Positions 13,118 through 27,393 of a stretch of 64,000 nucleotides of DNA are shown piece by piece. How positions within the stretch are numbered: the first letter of the stretch is position 1; each line of letters opens with the position of its first letter. The position numbers were made by a program, and so were the translations under genes. The DNA is taken from NCBI GenBank assembly GCA_032622095.1, contig CP136063.1, positions 37,858,106 through 37,922,105 on the forward strand, in the 5' to 3' direction. The notes under the pieces were generated by a model. It searched no databases, was not told where the DNA came from, and worked only from the letters and a program-made list of their open reading frames with translations. The DNA is from Siphonodentalium dalli. Lineage: Eukaryota > Mollusca > Scaphopoda > Gadilida > Siphonodentaliidae.

Positions 13118-14040
13118 TCTTCTTGGAATGTAAACGGTATATCGGACAAATTAGAAAGCAATCCATATGATTTCAGCCTTGATTGCATACGATATAATAA
13201 TGTTATGTGAAACGCGGGCAGCTGACTCACACAATTATCGCTTACCAGGATACATAACAAAAACATAATTGTAAGATGTCAGAAGAAAAAGGCAAGGAGT
13301 CACAGTGGGGGAATTTCCATCATAGTCAAACAGCAGATCCAATCTGGAATATCACAAATGAAAGCGCCAACAATGACAACACAATTTGGCTATAATTAAG
13401 CAAGAAATTCTATCAATTTGACAAAGATCTTTTTATTTGTGCTGTGTATATCCCGCCTATAGATTCACCATAATTGTACAATGATTTTCATTAAATAACT
13501 AGGGATATATCTCATTTCTCGAGCATGGGTAATACCATTTTAATGGGAGACTTTAACGCTAGAACCGGGACCTTAGATGACATTATAGCGCAATACTCAG
13601 ATGCCCAGATGCCGCTCTCAAGTGGTTACATACTCGACGAAGCCTCGATGCATAACAACTTGGACACAACAACAAACCAGCATGGTCTCGATTTGATTGA
13701 TCTTTGTATAAAGGTAGGCATCCGCATACTGACCGGTAGATATGTAGGTAACATATTTGGTTACTTCACTTTCTTTGACCGAAACGGCAACAGTGCAGTC
13801 GATCTTGATCTTGCAAACAAATCATTCTTACCGGAGGTATCATATTTCAGAACACACTATAAGAGCTACATATCTGATCACTGCCAAATAGGTTTATCAT
13901 TAAAATTCTCACACCCATGCATCAGCCAACCGGAGAACCCCCTCCAGCAGTTACAACCAGCAGCGAAATGGACTGCTGAATCAAAAAATTCACTATTACG
14001 CACCATTTCTACACCACATAGGGGCCGGGGCCATACTTAG
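13118..14040 (+). pseudogene. LINE endonuclease domain, broken
   Basis: The N-terminal motif SWNVNG near 13120 is the first endonuclease motif and is followed by several stops. The longest open part (13525-14040) contains GDFNARTG, with the metal-binding and catalytic Asp/Asn, and near its end SDHCQI, the catalytic Asp-His pair. These match the exonuclease-endonuclease-phosphatase fold that nicks target DNA in LINE retrotransposition. The intervening frame contains stops, so the protein is not made intact. Confidence 0.8.
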
Positions 14041-14499
14041 CTTTGACGAATCTCTTATCAGGCCCTCAACATCATGGATAAATAAAGCGACTAAAACATA
14101 ACTCAATTGATTCACCAACTAAATGGGATATCATCACACCCGAAGTTACCACTGCGCAAAAAGCAGAAACCAAAGGAAACATCTGGTGTACCGGGAACCT
14201 AATGACCCAAGCTAAAGTTCTAAAATCCATCGGCAGAAAAATGTCCTTATTTCCACACGACCATAGGTTCGCGAACAATACCACTCGATGCACGAACAAT
14301 ATTTTCAAGGCTGCCAAGTCTAAGTAGTGGCACGAAGCTATAAAATGTATATCCGATGTTAATGCAAATGACTCGAACGAATTCTAGAGAACAATAAAAC
14401 AACATGGACTACAAACGCTCGATCCCCTTGACACCCCTTCCAATATTGAGCGATGGGTAGAACAATTCAAAAACCCAAATTGAACAAAGTGCACGCCCA

Positions 14500-15445
14500 A
14501 CGTGGAATATCAAACCACATTTATTAAAACATAAAAAAGATGCTGTAACAAATAGTATTACGGATCGACCTATAACCATAGGTGAAGTATTTAAAGCACT
14601 ATCTAGATTGAAAAATAAAAAATCCAGCGGGCTCGATGGCATAATCAACGAGCAAATAAAACATGGCCGCGACTTCTTTGTCAAATCACTAACGAAACTA
14701 TTCAATGCAATATTGGATAGTGGACTTTACCCAGAATCATGGAACATGGCGTATATAACTCCCATATATAAAACAGTGGCCCGACATTTACCAGAAAATT
14801 ATAGAGGCATATCCATAACAAGCTGCCTTGCTAAAGTCTTCAGCAGCCTCATTGCTGACCAGATACTAAAAGTAACAGCATGCCCAATAAACCAACACGG
14901 TTTTATGCGAGGACATAGAACATCAGACTGCCTCTTCATTTTAAAAACTCTAATTCGAACATATAAAGCAAAACATTTTAAGCATGCTTTGTTGATTCCG
15001 TGTGGAGGGATGGTCTCAAGCACAAGTTACTCAAACCTGGTACTGGATTGAACACATATAAGATAATTGCCTCAATTTACAAACAAATGGCATGTTTGAA
15101 ATTCGTGGACAAGGCTACTGAATACTTCGAAATCATGCAAGGGGTTAAACAGGGTTGGAATGTCAGTCCTACACTGTTCAACATTTATCTCAATGACCTA
15201 TCTATATATAACGAGCTATTAACAGGCGCTATTGACCCCACACTACAAAGTACCGAAGTACCGTGCTTGCTTTTTGCAGATGATCTAATATTATTATCAA
15301 CATCAAAAGAAGGGCTCCAGAGAAAATTAGATATTCTCCGCGATTACAATATGAAATGGCAACTACAAAAAACAAAACGTATGGTATTCACCACGGGACC
15401 ACAGATAAATATAGTCATAACTTACGACAACCATGTGATATAGTC
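14500..15445 (+). pseudogene. LINE reverse transcriptase domain, broken
   Basis: Two overlapping open frames (14608-15051 and 15000-15443) in different phases cover the palm and fingers. Visible are the SSGLDGI block, a PENYRGIS block, the GVKQGWNVSP block and the catalytic FADDLILLS motif with its two aspartates. A frameshift near 15000 separates the first half from the FADD half. The enzyme would copy the element RNA into DNA at a nicked target; this copy is inactive. Confidence 0.85.
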
Positions 15446-15979
15446 AGTCCCAGTGTACATCGAGCTGGGGCTACGAATCGACTACAAGGGCTCGTTTGGA
15501 CTCGCACGTGGTGACCTGATTAAGAAGAGGCATAAGTCGTTTTCCACATTACAAAAGCCTTACCGGCAAAACAATTGTCACAACATCTCAATATTAAATT
15601 AATACAAAGCCTCGTCGTCCCTATTTTGGCATATAACTGCGAAGTGCCCAGACGTTATCAATAAAATATACAACTCATTCAACAGAGCAAAGACAAAAGG
15701 TTCCGACTTCAACATTATGACAGTAATTGAAAATATTGACTTCGAAAAAGCCGAGACAAGATTTTGTAGATTTCACCTGAATATGCCAGAAAGGGCTAGT
15801 AGAATTTCACACAGACTTGAACTGGGAATTGCGCCATTGACAAAATATACAATAGCTACGTTATGTTACTCGAACAGTACTTAACTCAATTACCAGAACA
15901 GCGACTTTTAATGGAGGCATTTATGACCGACACACAAATATTTGAATCTACCTGGATTCACGGGGTAGGTCGTTGTCAC

Positions 15980-16560
15980 AATGTCAACAATTAGTCAAAT
16001 CCATGTCCCCACGTCACGACATTAATGCCTTCTTCAATAACTCAATAAAGAAATAAATATTTAATGATAACATTCACAGCAAACTTCCCAAAAATAGCAA
16101 TCGACGTGATCATCCAAGGTATAAACTTAGAACGTACAGAACATTCAAAACGATGACTTCTTTGGAGGAATATAACGTCATTATTTCCGTCCTAAAACAG
16201 CGTGAATCCCTGACAAAATTAAGAATAAGTTGCCACAACTCGGGCATCGAACGCGGAAGCTACTTCGACCTCGACGAAGAGAACCGAATTTGCGAAAATC
16301 GACAACGAACAACACTATCGTATTTACTGTACTTCTCTGTCAGACGAGCGCGCCCTATTTTACGAGAACATATCACCCAATTTATTTACTGTTCCCAGCG
16401 AGAGACTATTTAAACAAATAATGACCAGTACAAACTCAAACACTATACGGGCTCTAGCACACTTCGTCCACTGTGGAGTGAAAAAGAAAGGGGTTTGGCA
16501 ACCGAGTGACGAACTCTTAAATCAAGTCCAACTAAAAAGAAACAACGATTATTCGACGTG
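15980..16560 (+). pseudogene. LINE C-terminal tail, broken
   Basis: Downstream of the polymerase, 16153-16413 reads as a lysine/arginine-rich segment with LTKLRISCHNSGIERG. That is the type of tail found at the C-terminus of many animal LINE polyproteins. A frame change near 16300 continues it to about 16560. The cysteine knuckle usually found here is degraded. From 16560 to 16804 is a probable 3' untranslated region. Confidence 0.55.
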
Positions 16561-16804
16561 AGACCATGCCAGTCTCAAATTCTGAATGGTTTATTTGCCA
16601 ACCATATTCATATATTGTCACAACTTATGGTGGGCATATATATCATATGTATATTACCATATACTATCGTATACCGCCATATACCATTGTTGTTACTTCT
16701 TAACTTTGTTTCACGTAATCCGTCCATTTTGTCTTGTTATTCTGTGTTCATGTAGATTTGACCATATATGGTGTAACGTGCAAATGAACATTATTGATTG
16801 ATTG

Positions 16805-18974
16805 AGTAAAATAACGTTCATTAAATTAGATATTGAGCGTCCGTTATTATAATAATGGATCGCTGTTTGTAAAATAATGTACTATCTCGACAATAACCAT
16901 CCATTATCGTATGAACTGGACTCGGTGAACAAAGGAGTGACGCTATCATGTTTTAATTATGGGTATAGTTGCCTTTCTGAATGAAAAAAATCAATAAATT
17001 TCATTCACGAATCAAGAATAATAAACTCTCCTCTCATTATTTTTGAGATGTTATATAATGGACTTTTGAAGAACAAAATATTCTACAGAAGTTCTTGGGA
17101 CCTGAAAACAGTGATTTTTTTATTATTCATGCAATAAAAGTAAAGTAAATGAGGCTATCATATCCAATGTGTCAATAGTTCTTGTGTCACAATAATCGCT
17201 TGTACCAAAGCTCAAAAAGAAATTTCTGACAGAGTTTGAGAAAATCAATGTTAAATAGCAGGAATTTTTGGCAAAACGTGCATCTAACCCTTAAAAAGAG
17301 ACATATTACGAAATAGTTAAACATAAGCCCGCAACAATATTTGTACGACTTCAATTGTCTCCTGGTGAATTGAGAATTTCTTCTTTTTTTAATCTACATC
17401 CCGCGTGTTTGATCTCAATTGTCATCAACTATTCTCTTATCACATCATTGGGAAGGGGAAATGCCATATTTCATCAGGAATACAAACACGTCGCCATATT
17501 AGCTTGTTCATACAGTAGCGCAAAAAAAGCTCTTTATGTGAACGATTTCAGGAACATGTTATCTCTAATTCGACACTATATTACACTACCAGTGTACATT
17601 TGATTTGACATATAATAGGGCAAATTTTAATGAAGCGATGTGAGATATATAGTATCCGAAACTATCGAAATCTACCAAAGAATCGAGTCGTCAGTTGAGT
17701 CAGTTATAAGACCACAGGGGTCGGTAACGTGCTTCGCTGCCCCTGTCCCGTCTGCACTGCCCATGTATGCCATTACTCTATGTGAACCTGCTTTTCGTAA
17801 ATGGTACTACAAATAACAAGGAAAACAATAGAGATTTCCCCGATTTACCATCGCTGGGAAATCGGACATATGATGCAATTTTCCGAGCAATGACATCGAT
17901 GTCGACACGGATGAAAAGACTACACGTACGCGATTGCCTATATTTATAATCAGTTCCGCTGACATGTGCCATCCATGCATTACACTGTACAACCTCAGAT
18001 ACATTTGTTTTGTAATACGACACGACACGGACCTTAAATGCAATGTGGAGTATGTCATTTTGATAAAATATTTATTTACTAGCACAGATGCCGAAATACA
18101 AACAGGTTACGTCGCCTATTTTTGACAGCCTGGTACTTATATATTCTATGGTAGTTTAATTTAATTATATAGCGTTTTAAAAATATACTTAATTCACATT
18201 TTCAATATTTTAGTACAACTTATTGTATCCTGTAACATTCTGAACTTATTCAATATGTAGTACATTATTCAATGAGCTTGTAGTCTTAGTAAAATACCAC
18301 GACATGCTATATTACGCGATATCACATGGACAATATTAGCGAGAGTTGGGAAGCGTATCAGTCTGGACACGGGTTGGAACCCACTTCCTCCGAATTTCTT
18401 AATTAATGTCCGCGAACAAACCTCATTAGCACAAACATATTTAAAGTGTCTACCTTAGACGAGACAAAAATTACCGGCTTATCTCATAATTATTTACCAT
18501 TTCACACGACCCCCGCCCACACTGATGATAAACACCTGATCAGGTGCCAATACATTTAACTGAAATCCACATCTAAATCCGCTCAACACTTGCCCCACCC
18601 CTTGATACCGCCAAATATAGTGATCCTATCCCATTGACTACCTACCCATCCCACCCCACCCCATCCCACGATATTACCATATATGTATACATATGTCGAT
18701 CAAGCCTGCCCCTTTCTAACAATGTAACGCATGCGCAGAACTCTACTGTACTGCAATGTGTGTAATAATTGTGTCTCAATTATGTCTTATATATGACGAT
18801 TTGAGTAAAATTAAACCTATCTACCTATCCAATATTAACATATTGGATGGTTGTGGTAACATATTGGACAGTTTGTATAAACATATTATAGCGTGCCGAT
18901 ACAATAGGCCAGATATTGTACTGACATCACATTGGTGATTTGAGTATTGGATATATAATCTCAACGAGATTTTT
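16805..18974. other. No gene recognised
   Basis: AT-rich sequence with short overlapping open frames on both strands (for example 17767-18125) and no recognisable domains. A C-rich patch near 18590-18670 contains iterated 'cccatcccacc' style runs. Confidence 0.4.
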
Positions 18975-19090
18975 CATAATTAAGAAGGGCGGCGTGCGTC
19001 TATTTTGGGAGTTATTGACTATACACGAGCGCGAGTGAGTCTAGAGTTAATAGCTCCCAATCACGACGCATGACACCCATCTTAATTATC
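18975..19090. repeat. Short hairpin element
   Basis: The left arm 'cataattaagaagggcggcg' through 'ttgggagttattgac' pairs with the right arm 'agttaatagctcccaa' through 'cccatcttaattat'. It forms an approximately 45-bp stem around a GC-rich loop. Non-coding; probably a MITE relic. Confidence 0.6.
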
Positions 19091-20872
19091 AAGACAAAAG
19101 TGAGATGATCTATCCAATTTAGAGGATGAATATATGAACGCAGTGATAGCGATTATTATTTAATGTGTACCAATTATACTTTGTATCAATCGTATATTTT
19201 AAATCAGTGAAGGCTCTTTAAACATAGGTTATCACATAAATGGAAAGTCAACAGTCTCTTTAAAAGCAAAAATTGTGTGCCATATTGCTAAATTGAGTGC
19301 GACCTTAAATTGCGAACACGGCGGAACACCGGTGGACAACCAGAAAAGAAGATGAATGCATCAGATCCCCCATGAACTATTTCACAAGATTTAATCACGT
19401 ATATTTGTAAACTATTATATATTTATTATATATATTTATAACACAATTAGCCTCTAAATTCGCCCTCACGATTTAGCAAGACACACGTTTATTACCGGCA
19501 CGCGCAATGACACAAAAGCTTAGAGCAATTATATCATTGGCAACACCAGCACTTTAGTATGCTGAAAGTCCAGTGCATTTGTGGCTTTCCCTCAAGCTAT
19601 TTGCAACATGCGTTTCTCATTGGGAATAAGTACATTAGCCAATTAAAAGCAACATGCTAAAATTAAGAGAAAAGAATCAAGAAAGGCGAAATTGATGAAT
19701 TTTGTGAAATAATTTTTCTAAATTTGGTAAAACACTCAAATTATGACTTTTCAACAATGTTTATAAAATCAATATTTCACAAAGCCTTCCATTTTGTAAA
19801 GTTCGTAGACAATCCTGAATACAGAACAGAAAACTTTTCCCAGATATGTTCAGAATTTTTTTTGGTTATTTGCCTCAAAATTTGGCAGTTTATCAAATTT
19901 CACCGCCGCAATTTCTCAAAATTAGCTAAAATTCATTTTGTGTGGTCTTGTATTTTGGAAACTAAAGAAAAATGAAGGGATCTCTTGTTGTTTTATTAAT
20001 GTCTTCGCTAGACTGCGCACAGACAAAATTAATTTCCTTATGCATCTATGATTGAGAAGACAAAAATAAAAATATATATTCTTCCATGTATTCCATTACA
20101 TGGGCAGACAAATTTGCATGTGATCGAGAACGGGCGTGATGAAATAGGATATTTGAGGTCATAAAACTCAATAAAATATAAATCCATATTCCCTTCATTT
20201 CTCATTACAACTTAAGTATACATGGTTAAAGACACTGTGAAGGAATTTCCAAAAACATTCTGTAGAAAATCAATTTATGGCCCAATGAATTCCCAGTATT
20301 AACTTTGTTTTCTAAAAATGCGATTTCTGGGTGCTTTTGTCCATTTTAAAAGGTATTTGTGCATAAATGGTAAAATCAATATTCGTTTACCCTAAAACGC
20401 TTAGTGTTGAAATAATAATAGCTTTACATTCGATATGTCAATGAAATGATACTGGGTTTCACTCGAGTTTCTGGAAACTGACTCCAAATTTGAATATCTG
20501 AAAACCATACTGCCAAAATCTCAGAAAACATGGAACTTATTACATAAAACATTACTACAAACATTCTTTCATACAGAGTTTACTGCTTCCTGATCTGATG
20601 TTCATATTCAGAGCTACAATCCTTTGTGTTGCCACTCGATTATTTCGGGATTGTCCTATATGACATGCCCATTAAATTCTAAATATACCTCCACTAAAGT
20701 ACTGATGAAGCAATCTACACAAACTGGAATAAAACAACTTTTGTCTGCAATGACTAGACTATGGAATGACAAGATTATCACCTTTTGTTATTACACCTAC
20801 CCCATTATCAACGTTCAAATTTGGAGTCAGTTTCTTGAAAAATAATGTGAAATTCAGTAACTGTTGATTGGC
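19091..20872. other. No gene recognised
   Basis: AT-rich non-coding DNA without supported features. Confidence 0.4.
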
Positions 20873-21372
20873 TTAAAGGTACGGGAGGCCTTGGCGGTGG
20901 GTATGCTGTGAAAATAATTCCACCGGTCAAAAACCGCCACAAACAGAAAGAATATTAAAATTTAGACAGACTTTGTCCGTATACAAATAAGAAATATCGG
21001 ATAAACAGTATGTTATTGTCATATGTTTGACCATTGTTATGTAAACAAAAGCATAAAAAGTTACTTTCCTGGTGTTTGTTTATATTATGATGGTAAACAT
21101 GAAGAGCGTTCTTTGTTGCTGAATTCCTGATATAGAACTAATAGATAGCGTTTATATATTTTGTGATTAGCCAGTAACACTGTGCTTTCTTCTGTGACAC
21201 AATCAGAATATTGCTTAGGTAAAATATAGTAGGTCTTTATGATAGCATGCTGTTTACGCGATGGTCATGTTATATATGAACGAAACTGTATGAGTTTTAA
21301 TTATTTTTTTTCTGTTTACGGTGATTGGAACAAATATGAATATTTTCGACAACTAAGACCTCCCGTGGTGTT
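20873..21372. mobile_element. Possible piggyBac-like MITE related to 2771-3049
   Basis: Begins TTAAAGGTACGGGAGGCCTT, matching the layout of the left end at 2771. It shares internal segments with that copy, such as 'cagtatgttattgtcatatg' and 'gttatgtaaacaaaagc'. The right end is decayed: 'gacctcccgtggtg' near 21357 is the inverse of the left 'acgggaggcctt', but the closing TTAA is absent. Confidence 0.4.
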
Positions 21373-22990
21373 TCAGGAGGAACGTTCAAATGATTATACA
21401 CATTAAACACTAATTGTGTTCTTTGTTTTTTACTATTTGTGCACGGAAATATCTTTTAAAATTGACAAAAACATCCAAAACAGTCCAATATGGCATTTCT
21501 TGGAAAATATTCAATACTAAGGATTCATAAGGCCACAAGCACTATGCTGCATGACCACTACAATCATTATAATTAGACGCCACACGGTCGGTTCGGATTG
21601 TTCGCTACATTGACGGGGAATATATAATCGGCGAGGGATGACATATCGAGGGTTAATTGCCATGATATTTTGGGCAATATTCCTTATTAATTCGCGAATC
21701 TATATTCGACGTTAGTTCCGCTATACGATTGTGACAATATCGAAATTGTGGAAATTAAGGGATTAATACTTACGCGCGGTCGCAGCCCCCATCCGTGCGT
21801 GGTTGGGTTTTCGTGTGCTTCATCGCGACAAACATTGTGATTTCGCCATTTCGAGTGCTAATTGCGTGGCATGGCATATTCTATACGAATATAGTCGATG
21901 GTAGTTTCGCTACCTATATCCATGGAATTATTCCTGGTACGATGGTGACATGGGGGGGGGTCTGCATAACCTGTCATGTAATGTCAATTGTGTATGCAGA
22001 TACCATATTGAAATTCTGGGAAGTAGGGGTTAATATCGCTACATTTATATGTGGCTGCGGCCGCAAACACTGCGTATAGAGGTTTCGAGAAACCTCAAAC
22101 TGTTCTGGTATCTAAAAACAATGCGTGGGACCGGGCTGATTCGGATCCTAGCATCTTGGCGTGGTTTTTATTCACGACACACTGTCAATATATTTGGGCT
22201 GGTATTCTGCGATTCAGGGTTGGATTGTTACGATTCCATGTGATAACAAAGAACAGTAATATTACTTTCGGGCTAACATTTACCACATGATGTCCATTTA
22301 TTGGCACAGTCGAAATCAATCGGCACAGCGTAAACGCAAAAACACGTATTATATATCCCACCTGCGGGGGGGGGGGGGGGGGGGGGAATAATCCAATTAT
22401 GATTGATTCACGGGTGAACGCGCCCTCAGTTAAAACGGAGTTTGTGTGAGAAACGTGGTGTTCACTCACGATGTTTGACACCGTGAAACTCGGGTGATGG
22501 ATACAATTGTAATTGGTCCATGGTGAATTTGTATATAGTGTGGAGAATTTGTTGTGTTTGTTAGTTCGGGTTGAATTCTCGAAGACTAAAGGTATAGTTA
22601 TATTCATTGTGTACACTAGCCACCGATGTATATCTGGCATAAACTTCTATATTGAACGTCTTTATTATAAAACACGTATCAAGTGGGAAATTGAATAACG
22701 TCGCGACACTTGGCCACAGTATGATGGATTCTTGGACTAACGTAGAGCGTCGGCATCAAATTACCAATTCATGTCACTTGCACATACCGTCAAACAAATG
22801 TTGAAACCATGTAGTGTTCTTTAGTTTGTTATTTTATTTAGTTTATAAAAATCTGACGAATAGACCAACTACGATGAGTACAGGGATGTGGAAAAAATGT
22901 ATGTAATGGACGAGTCGGCTTTGTCACCCCTTTCTGACATTTGTTGTTAAAGAGCGAGATATCACTCAAACGGAAGGATGCGATGAATCT
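21373..22990. other. No gene recognised; G-homopolymer and weak diverged repeats
   Basis: The segment 21580-22360 is less AT-rich and contains loosely repeated phrases about 190-270 bp apart, for example 'gttagttccgctata' and 'gtagtttcgctacct'. A run of 21 G lies at 22366-22386. Several short open frames overlap but none has a recognisable domain. Confidence 0.4.
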
Positions 22991-23475
22991 ATATGTCAAA
23001 TAATGTGGATGATGGTTTCTAATGTTCTCAAATAGAATTATTGAAGTATTGAAAAGCGTGAGTGGAGCGAACCACGTACATTTGGAAAAATGTCATTTCT
23101 GTTCCGGTATGGTATTGTTCGGTAGATACGGCCCCAAAATTTAGCCAAGATAAGTAGCGAGCAGTTGTGGAATTATGATAAATTACATGTCAAATAATGT
23201 GTATGATGTTTATAATGTTCTCAAATAGAATTACCTCCCATTTCTGTTTACATTACCGTTGGGAAATTTCGCGTCCCGCCAAAATAACATATACAGGAAG
23301 TATTGAAAAGCGTGAGTGGAGCGAACCACGTACATTTGGAAAAATGTCATTTCTGTTCCGGTATGGTTCGGTAGACAGAGCCCCAAAATTTAGCCAAGAT
23401 AACAGCGAGCAGTCGTGGAATTATGATACATTTTATGTCAAATAAACTTGTATGATGTTTCTAATTGGCTCAATT
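22991..23475. repeat. Tandem duplication
   Basis: The segment 'atgtcaaataatgtg...ctcaaatagaatta...gaagtattgaaaagcgtgag...tggaattatgat' occurs at about 22993-23180 and again at 23185-23430. A third partial start lies at 23435. The second copy carries about 63 bp absent from the first. Sequence identity is high, so the event is fairly recent. Confidence 0.65.
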
Positions 23476-26400
23476 ACATTTCACGCTCAGTTGTTTTCGT
23501 GCAGAGGAAATGTGCAATCTTTTTTTCCCTCAGCTAGGCAAGTTCCTACAACTTGGTAAGCTTTTGTAATCCATTTACTCTCGAATCTGTTTGTCAGTAC
23601 CGGACCAACTCCTGGAATTTTGTTCACTGATTTATTCCCGATGGGTTCACCATAGTTTTATCTATATTAAATGACACATGGTTTTTTTTTACACAACGAG
23701 TATAATTAGTCTTAATTAAATTTAGTTCACCACACATACAAAGATTTGGGCTTATAACTGACTCCAAGTTATTCACAATTAAGGAGTTCCATCGCTTAGC
23801 GCGTCAATGGTAACAATGAACCCCATTCCATTCTTGATTAACGGTCCTCCCATTAAAAGAGAAATACAACTGTTGTTTTTATATACCCCTCGAGTACAAT
23901 TCGCTACAAAAGTAATATTTAATTTGTCGCACCGGATTAATATGAACTCGCTGGTGTACAAGTCATACTGTCGCAAGGAAACTCCTGGACGGTCCACACT
24001 AACAGAGCTGACTCATGCATTTCAGATTTGCGATGAAGGTTGCGGCGAGCAAAGTTATAATTAAAACGTATTTACAGGGACGTGTATAGAATGTCTCCAT
24101 TGTAGTGTAATACTCGGAATTTATAACTTCACCTCCTTTGAACCAGAATAAATTCCCAACTTGGGAAATTCTAGTTGCACCCTCTCTGCACCTGTTGGAA
24201 ATTTCTAATCACTAACAGGACATAACCATAAGGTTAGGAATTTCCAACTGATGCCAGTTTATCCACAACCAATTCACACTATAAATAATGCATGGAACCA
24301 TTTGCAATCTATTTTCGATGCGAAATTCCCAACTGATGGTATGATAAGCTTGACACTTACAACCACATGTCGCATATTTTTAACCAAAGTTAGGGGGCGT
24401 TTTAGAACTAATTTCGTCAACGTTACATGTACTTTCGATTTCTCCAGTCGCAGCATAAGTTGCATGGGGGCTTGCTTACAATATTGTTCAGCTCAATAGA
24501 AAACCATTCTGCAATTTTAATAGTATTTGTATTAATGTATGCGCGAGAAAACGAAGTAACATTGACGAAATTAGTTCTATATACAGCATTTTCATCGAAA
24601 TTAATTTTATTTTGTTCGCAAACAAACGCAATTGCAACAATTTCGTGTATTGGTTAACGCAGTCGCGCTTGTGTTGTGTAATTAGGCAACCAACAGACAA
24701 CCTGGTAATTCGAGCGTCTTCAAAACTCGCACCTACGTTGCAATGGTTGTTCAATGCTCTAATTCTGGTTAGTTGATTTTTTGGTAAGACAACACAAGCG
24801 CAGTATCTTAGCTATAAACAGCCACCTTTTGAACAAAATAACTTAGGGTCTGTATCGTCTAATATTTCATTGTGTACTGCCTTTGTACATGCAACACATA
24901 GCATAAATTATCATATATTTATATACACGTCTGTACTATGTATATCAACATCATGATGAGATGAATAAAATTGGAAAATTTAACACACATGGCGCATACC
25001 AATACCAATAGTATATAGAAACCGCTCACGTATTCAACACATGTTGATTACTGATTGTGTGGCAACATTAATCTTAATTTAGACACATTGGACTTCGACC
25101 CCATTCTGTTATATCATGCAGCTTGAACATTACAATGGGATATGCAAGAACAAGATATGCTACCAAAGGATGAAATGTTATGTTTCTTTAATATGCACAA
25201 TTGAGAATGACCAGATTTGCATTCAGGGGTGGGGTGGAGAGTCTCACCCCTCCAATGTTGGTCCAAAAATCGAACAGTTGGTAGGTCGGAGTCTCCAGCT
25301 GGAAATTTCGGACTTTTAACTTGTGTAATTCGGGTTAAAATAGTGTACCACATTTGTTAAGCGTTCATATGGGAATATATAATTTTCACATTTATCGGAA
25401 CTCCAGTTATAATTTTTTCACCCTCAGTTTTAAAATTCCACGCAAACCAAATTTCCCACTTGTTGGAGGTCCATTTCGAATATATCAAACCAAGTGGAGT
25501 TAAAAATCAAATTTCACTCCAGTTGGAAATTTTGTGGCGACCAGTCGAAAAATAGGCACCCAAAGGGGCATGGGTGAAACGGGAAATCGCGAAGTGACGC
25601 CTCCATCCAGGATCCCTTCACAACGTCCTTGGCTGGATTTGTCCAACGACCTAACAATTCAGAATAATGTAACGAGTCAGAAATTTGGTTTGAACCTCTT
25701 CTTTGACAAATTGTTCTAAATACCGATTTCAAAGTTTAAAATGTTTGCTAAATTTCAGTTGGAAACATCAAGTTTCAACCAAATTCTACAAGTGTACAGC
25801 ATGACATTTCCATGAAATTTCCAAATGGAGGCAGTTGGAATTTTGAAACAAACTTGTGGCTACGCCCTGGTGCATTGACATTGATCAATAAAGTGGTATA
25901 CTCAGAGTATGAATTTCAATGGATGCTAATATAGTATGGTTATATAGTAATTTGTTGAGGAATTTTCATATTCTACTCAATGAAGTTCCTTCTTTCACAT
26001 GGGAAGCGCCTGCTATTAATTTGTGTCATAATAACAAGGCATACATTTATATACGCCACCCGATCTCTGATATTGTGATATTGTCAGTGTTGTGCACTTG
26101 TTATTTGTTTCAATATATAAGTATTAGTTTTTCATTATCTTTAATTAAAATGTCCAGACTCTTCACGCGAATCACATCTCTTCTACCCTCATATATGTTG
26201 GGAGGGTTCAATGTATGTAGCCACAACAGAATAATTAAATTAAAATTTTTAATCCGTTCAACTGTATCGTAAGTGGATATATAGTCGGCGTCATAATCAA
26301 CTGTATTTGATTTAGATTTAGTCACTGCTATTCATCCGTCGGTTGTTCTGTCTACATTGTCAACGTGTATGTGAACATGGCACTAAATGGATCACATTTT

Positions 26401-27363
26401 ATGTAACTATGGAACAGTAACTGTGGCTGAATGGTCACTATCATCCCTTGTCGTTTAGTTGGGTATACCCGGCCTTTCCAGTTTGCAGTTGGGTCAGATT
26501 TTATAAAATTTAAATTTGGGTACCCAGCTTTTTTAAATTTCGCTACACGTCATCTTTGTTAAACATGACAGCCAATGTTTATAATTGTTAGGTGCCACAG
26601 TTGGATTGTCCCATCTGATTTTATCCAAAATACACATAAAACTATGACCATTTGAATATGTATATATAATGCTTCGAGGGAGTGGAACCAAAATTGCCAC
26701 TCATTGGAACTCCAGTTGGAAAAATCCCATCTGGACTGATCTGGAGGGGATTCTGAAGTGGACAGCGTCGTTCGGGATTCAGATGCCTTTCTTGATTTTC
26801 TCTATTAATAACTTTGTAATCTTTCATATTTTTTGTGTCAAGGGCATATACTTCTTCCAGAATCTTAAAAACATTTACAGTTTCTCATCGTTTTTTTTAT
26901 TGATTTTATGCGAAAAAATAGTCGGAAAAGTCTGAAAACTGCGCTAACAACTCAACGTTTTGCGGTGTTAGAAAACTCCCGATGAAAATAGTTCTATTTG
27001 GGAATTTTAAACTAACTGTTCAGAGAATATAGAGTGAACATAGACCTGTTTATCTATCATAAATGACTACCATGTGTTTGGGAATAATTAACCCCTAGAC
27101 AACCGAAATCGGCGACTATCAATTCGCTCTTCTATAACCTCCGGCTTTTTCGGCACGCGTGTCCAACGAAATGAAACTTATCTGTTTAAATGTACCCCTT
27201 TCATATCGAAATATAAATATAAATTACATCACACTTAATCCGCTTATATCTCCAACTGGTGAACTTCAACCTGATCCTGGGATTCCCATGTAGTTACCGA
27301 CGTGTTCTGTGCTTAAGTTTCATCTGGTTTTGTTGTGCAAAGTGTATTATTTTCAATTGAGGG
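23476..27363. other. No gene recognised
   Basis: AT-rich sequence. 'aaattcccaactt', 'gttggaaattt' and similar phrases recur in both orientations (24150-24350, 25410-25540, 25740-25850), which suggests fragments of a shared dispersed repeat, but boundaries are not definable. Confidence 0.4.
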
Positions 27364-27393
27364 GGAATAACTCTATATTTATAGAGTTATTCC
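27364..27393. repeat. Perfect 14-bp-arm hairpin
   Basis: GGAATAACTCTATA and its exact reverse complement are separated by two bases. It is isolated in non-coding DNA and has no T-run or gene that would make it a terminator. Confidence 0.6.

Larger units (their letters stand above)
13105..16804 (+). mobile_element. Decayed non-LTR retrotransposon (LINE)
   Basis: A plus-strand LINE of about 3.7 kb with an apurinic/apyrimidinic-type endonuclease region, a reverse transcriptase region and a C-terminal tail region in the usual order. The reading frame is broken by many stops and frameshifts. The 3' end finishes in a short ATTG-type simple repeat (attattgattgattga, to about 16804) rather than poly-A, as is common in CR1/L2-group LINEs. 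Clade assignment is a guess. Both the 5' boundary and the target duplication are unresolved. Confidence 0.8.

Noticed and set aside
17690-17765. Possible tRNA-like GC-richer patch
   Set aside because: No cloverleaf pairing or conserved tRNA box sequences could be found.
22185-22640. 151-codon minus-strand open frame
   Set aside because: It spans the 21-G homopolymer (read as a proline run) and loosely repeated DNA; composition is not protein-like.
25919-26272. 117-codon plus-strand open frame
   Set aside because: Low-complexity hydrophobic translation of AT-rich DNA; no domain, and an equally long frame overlaps on the other strand.
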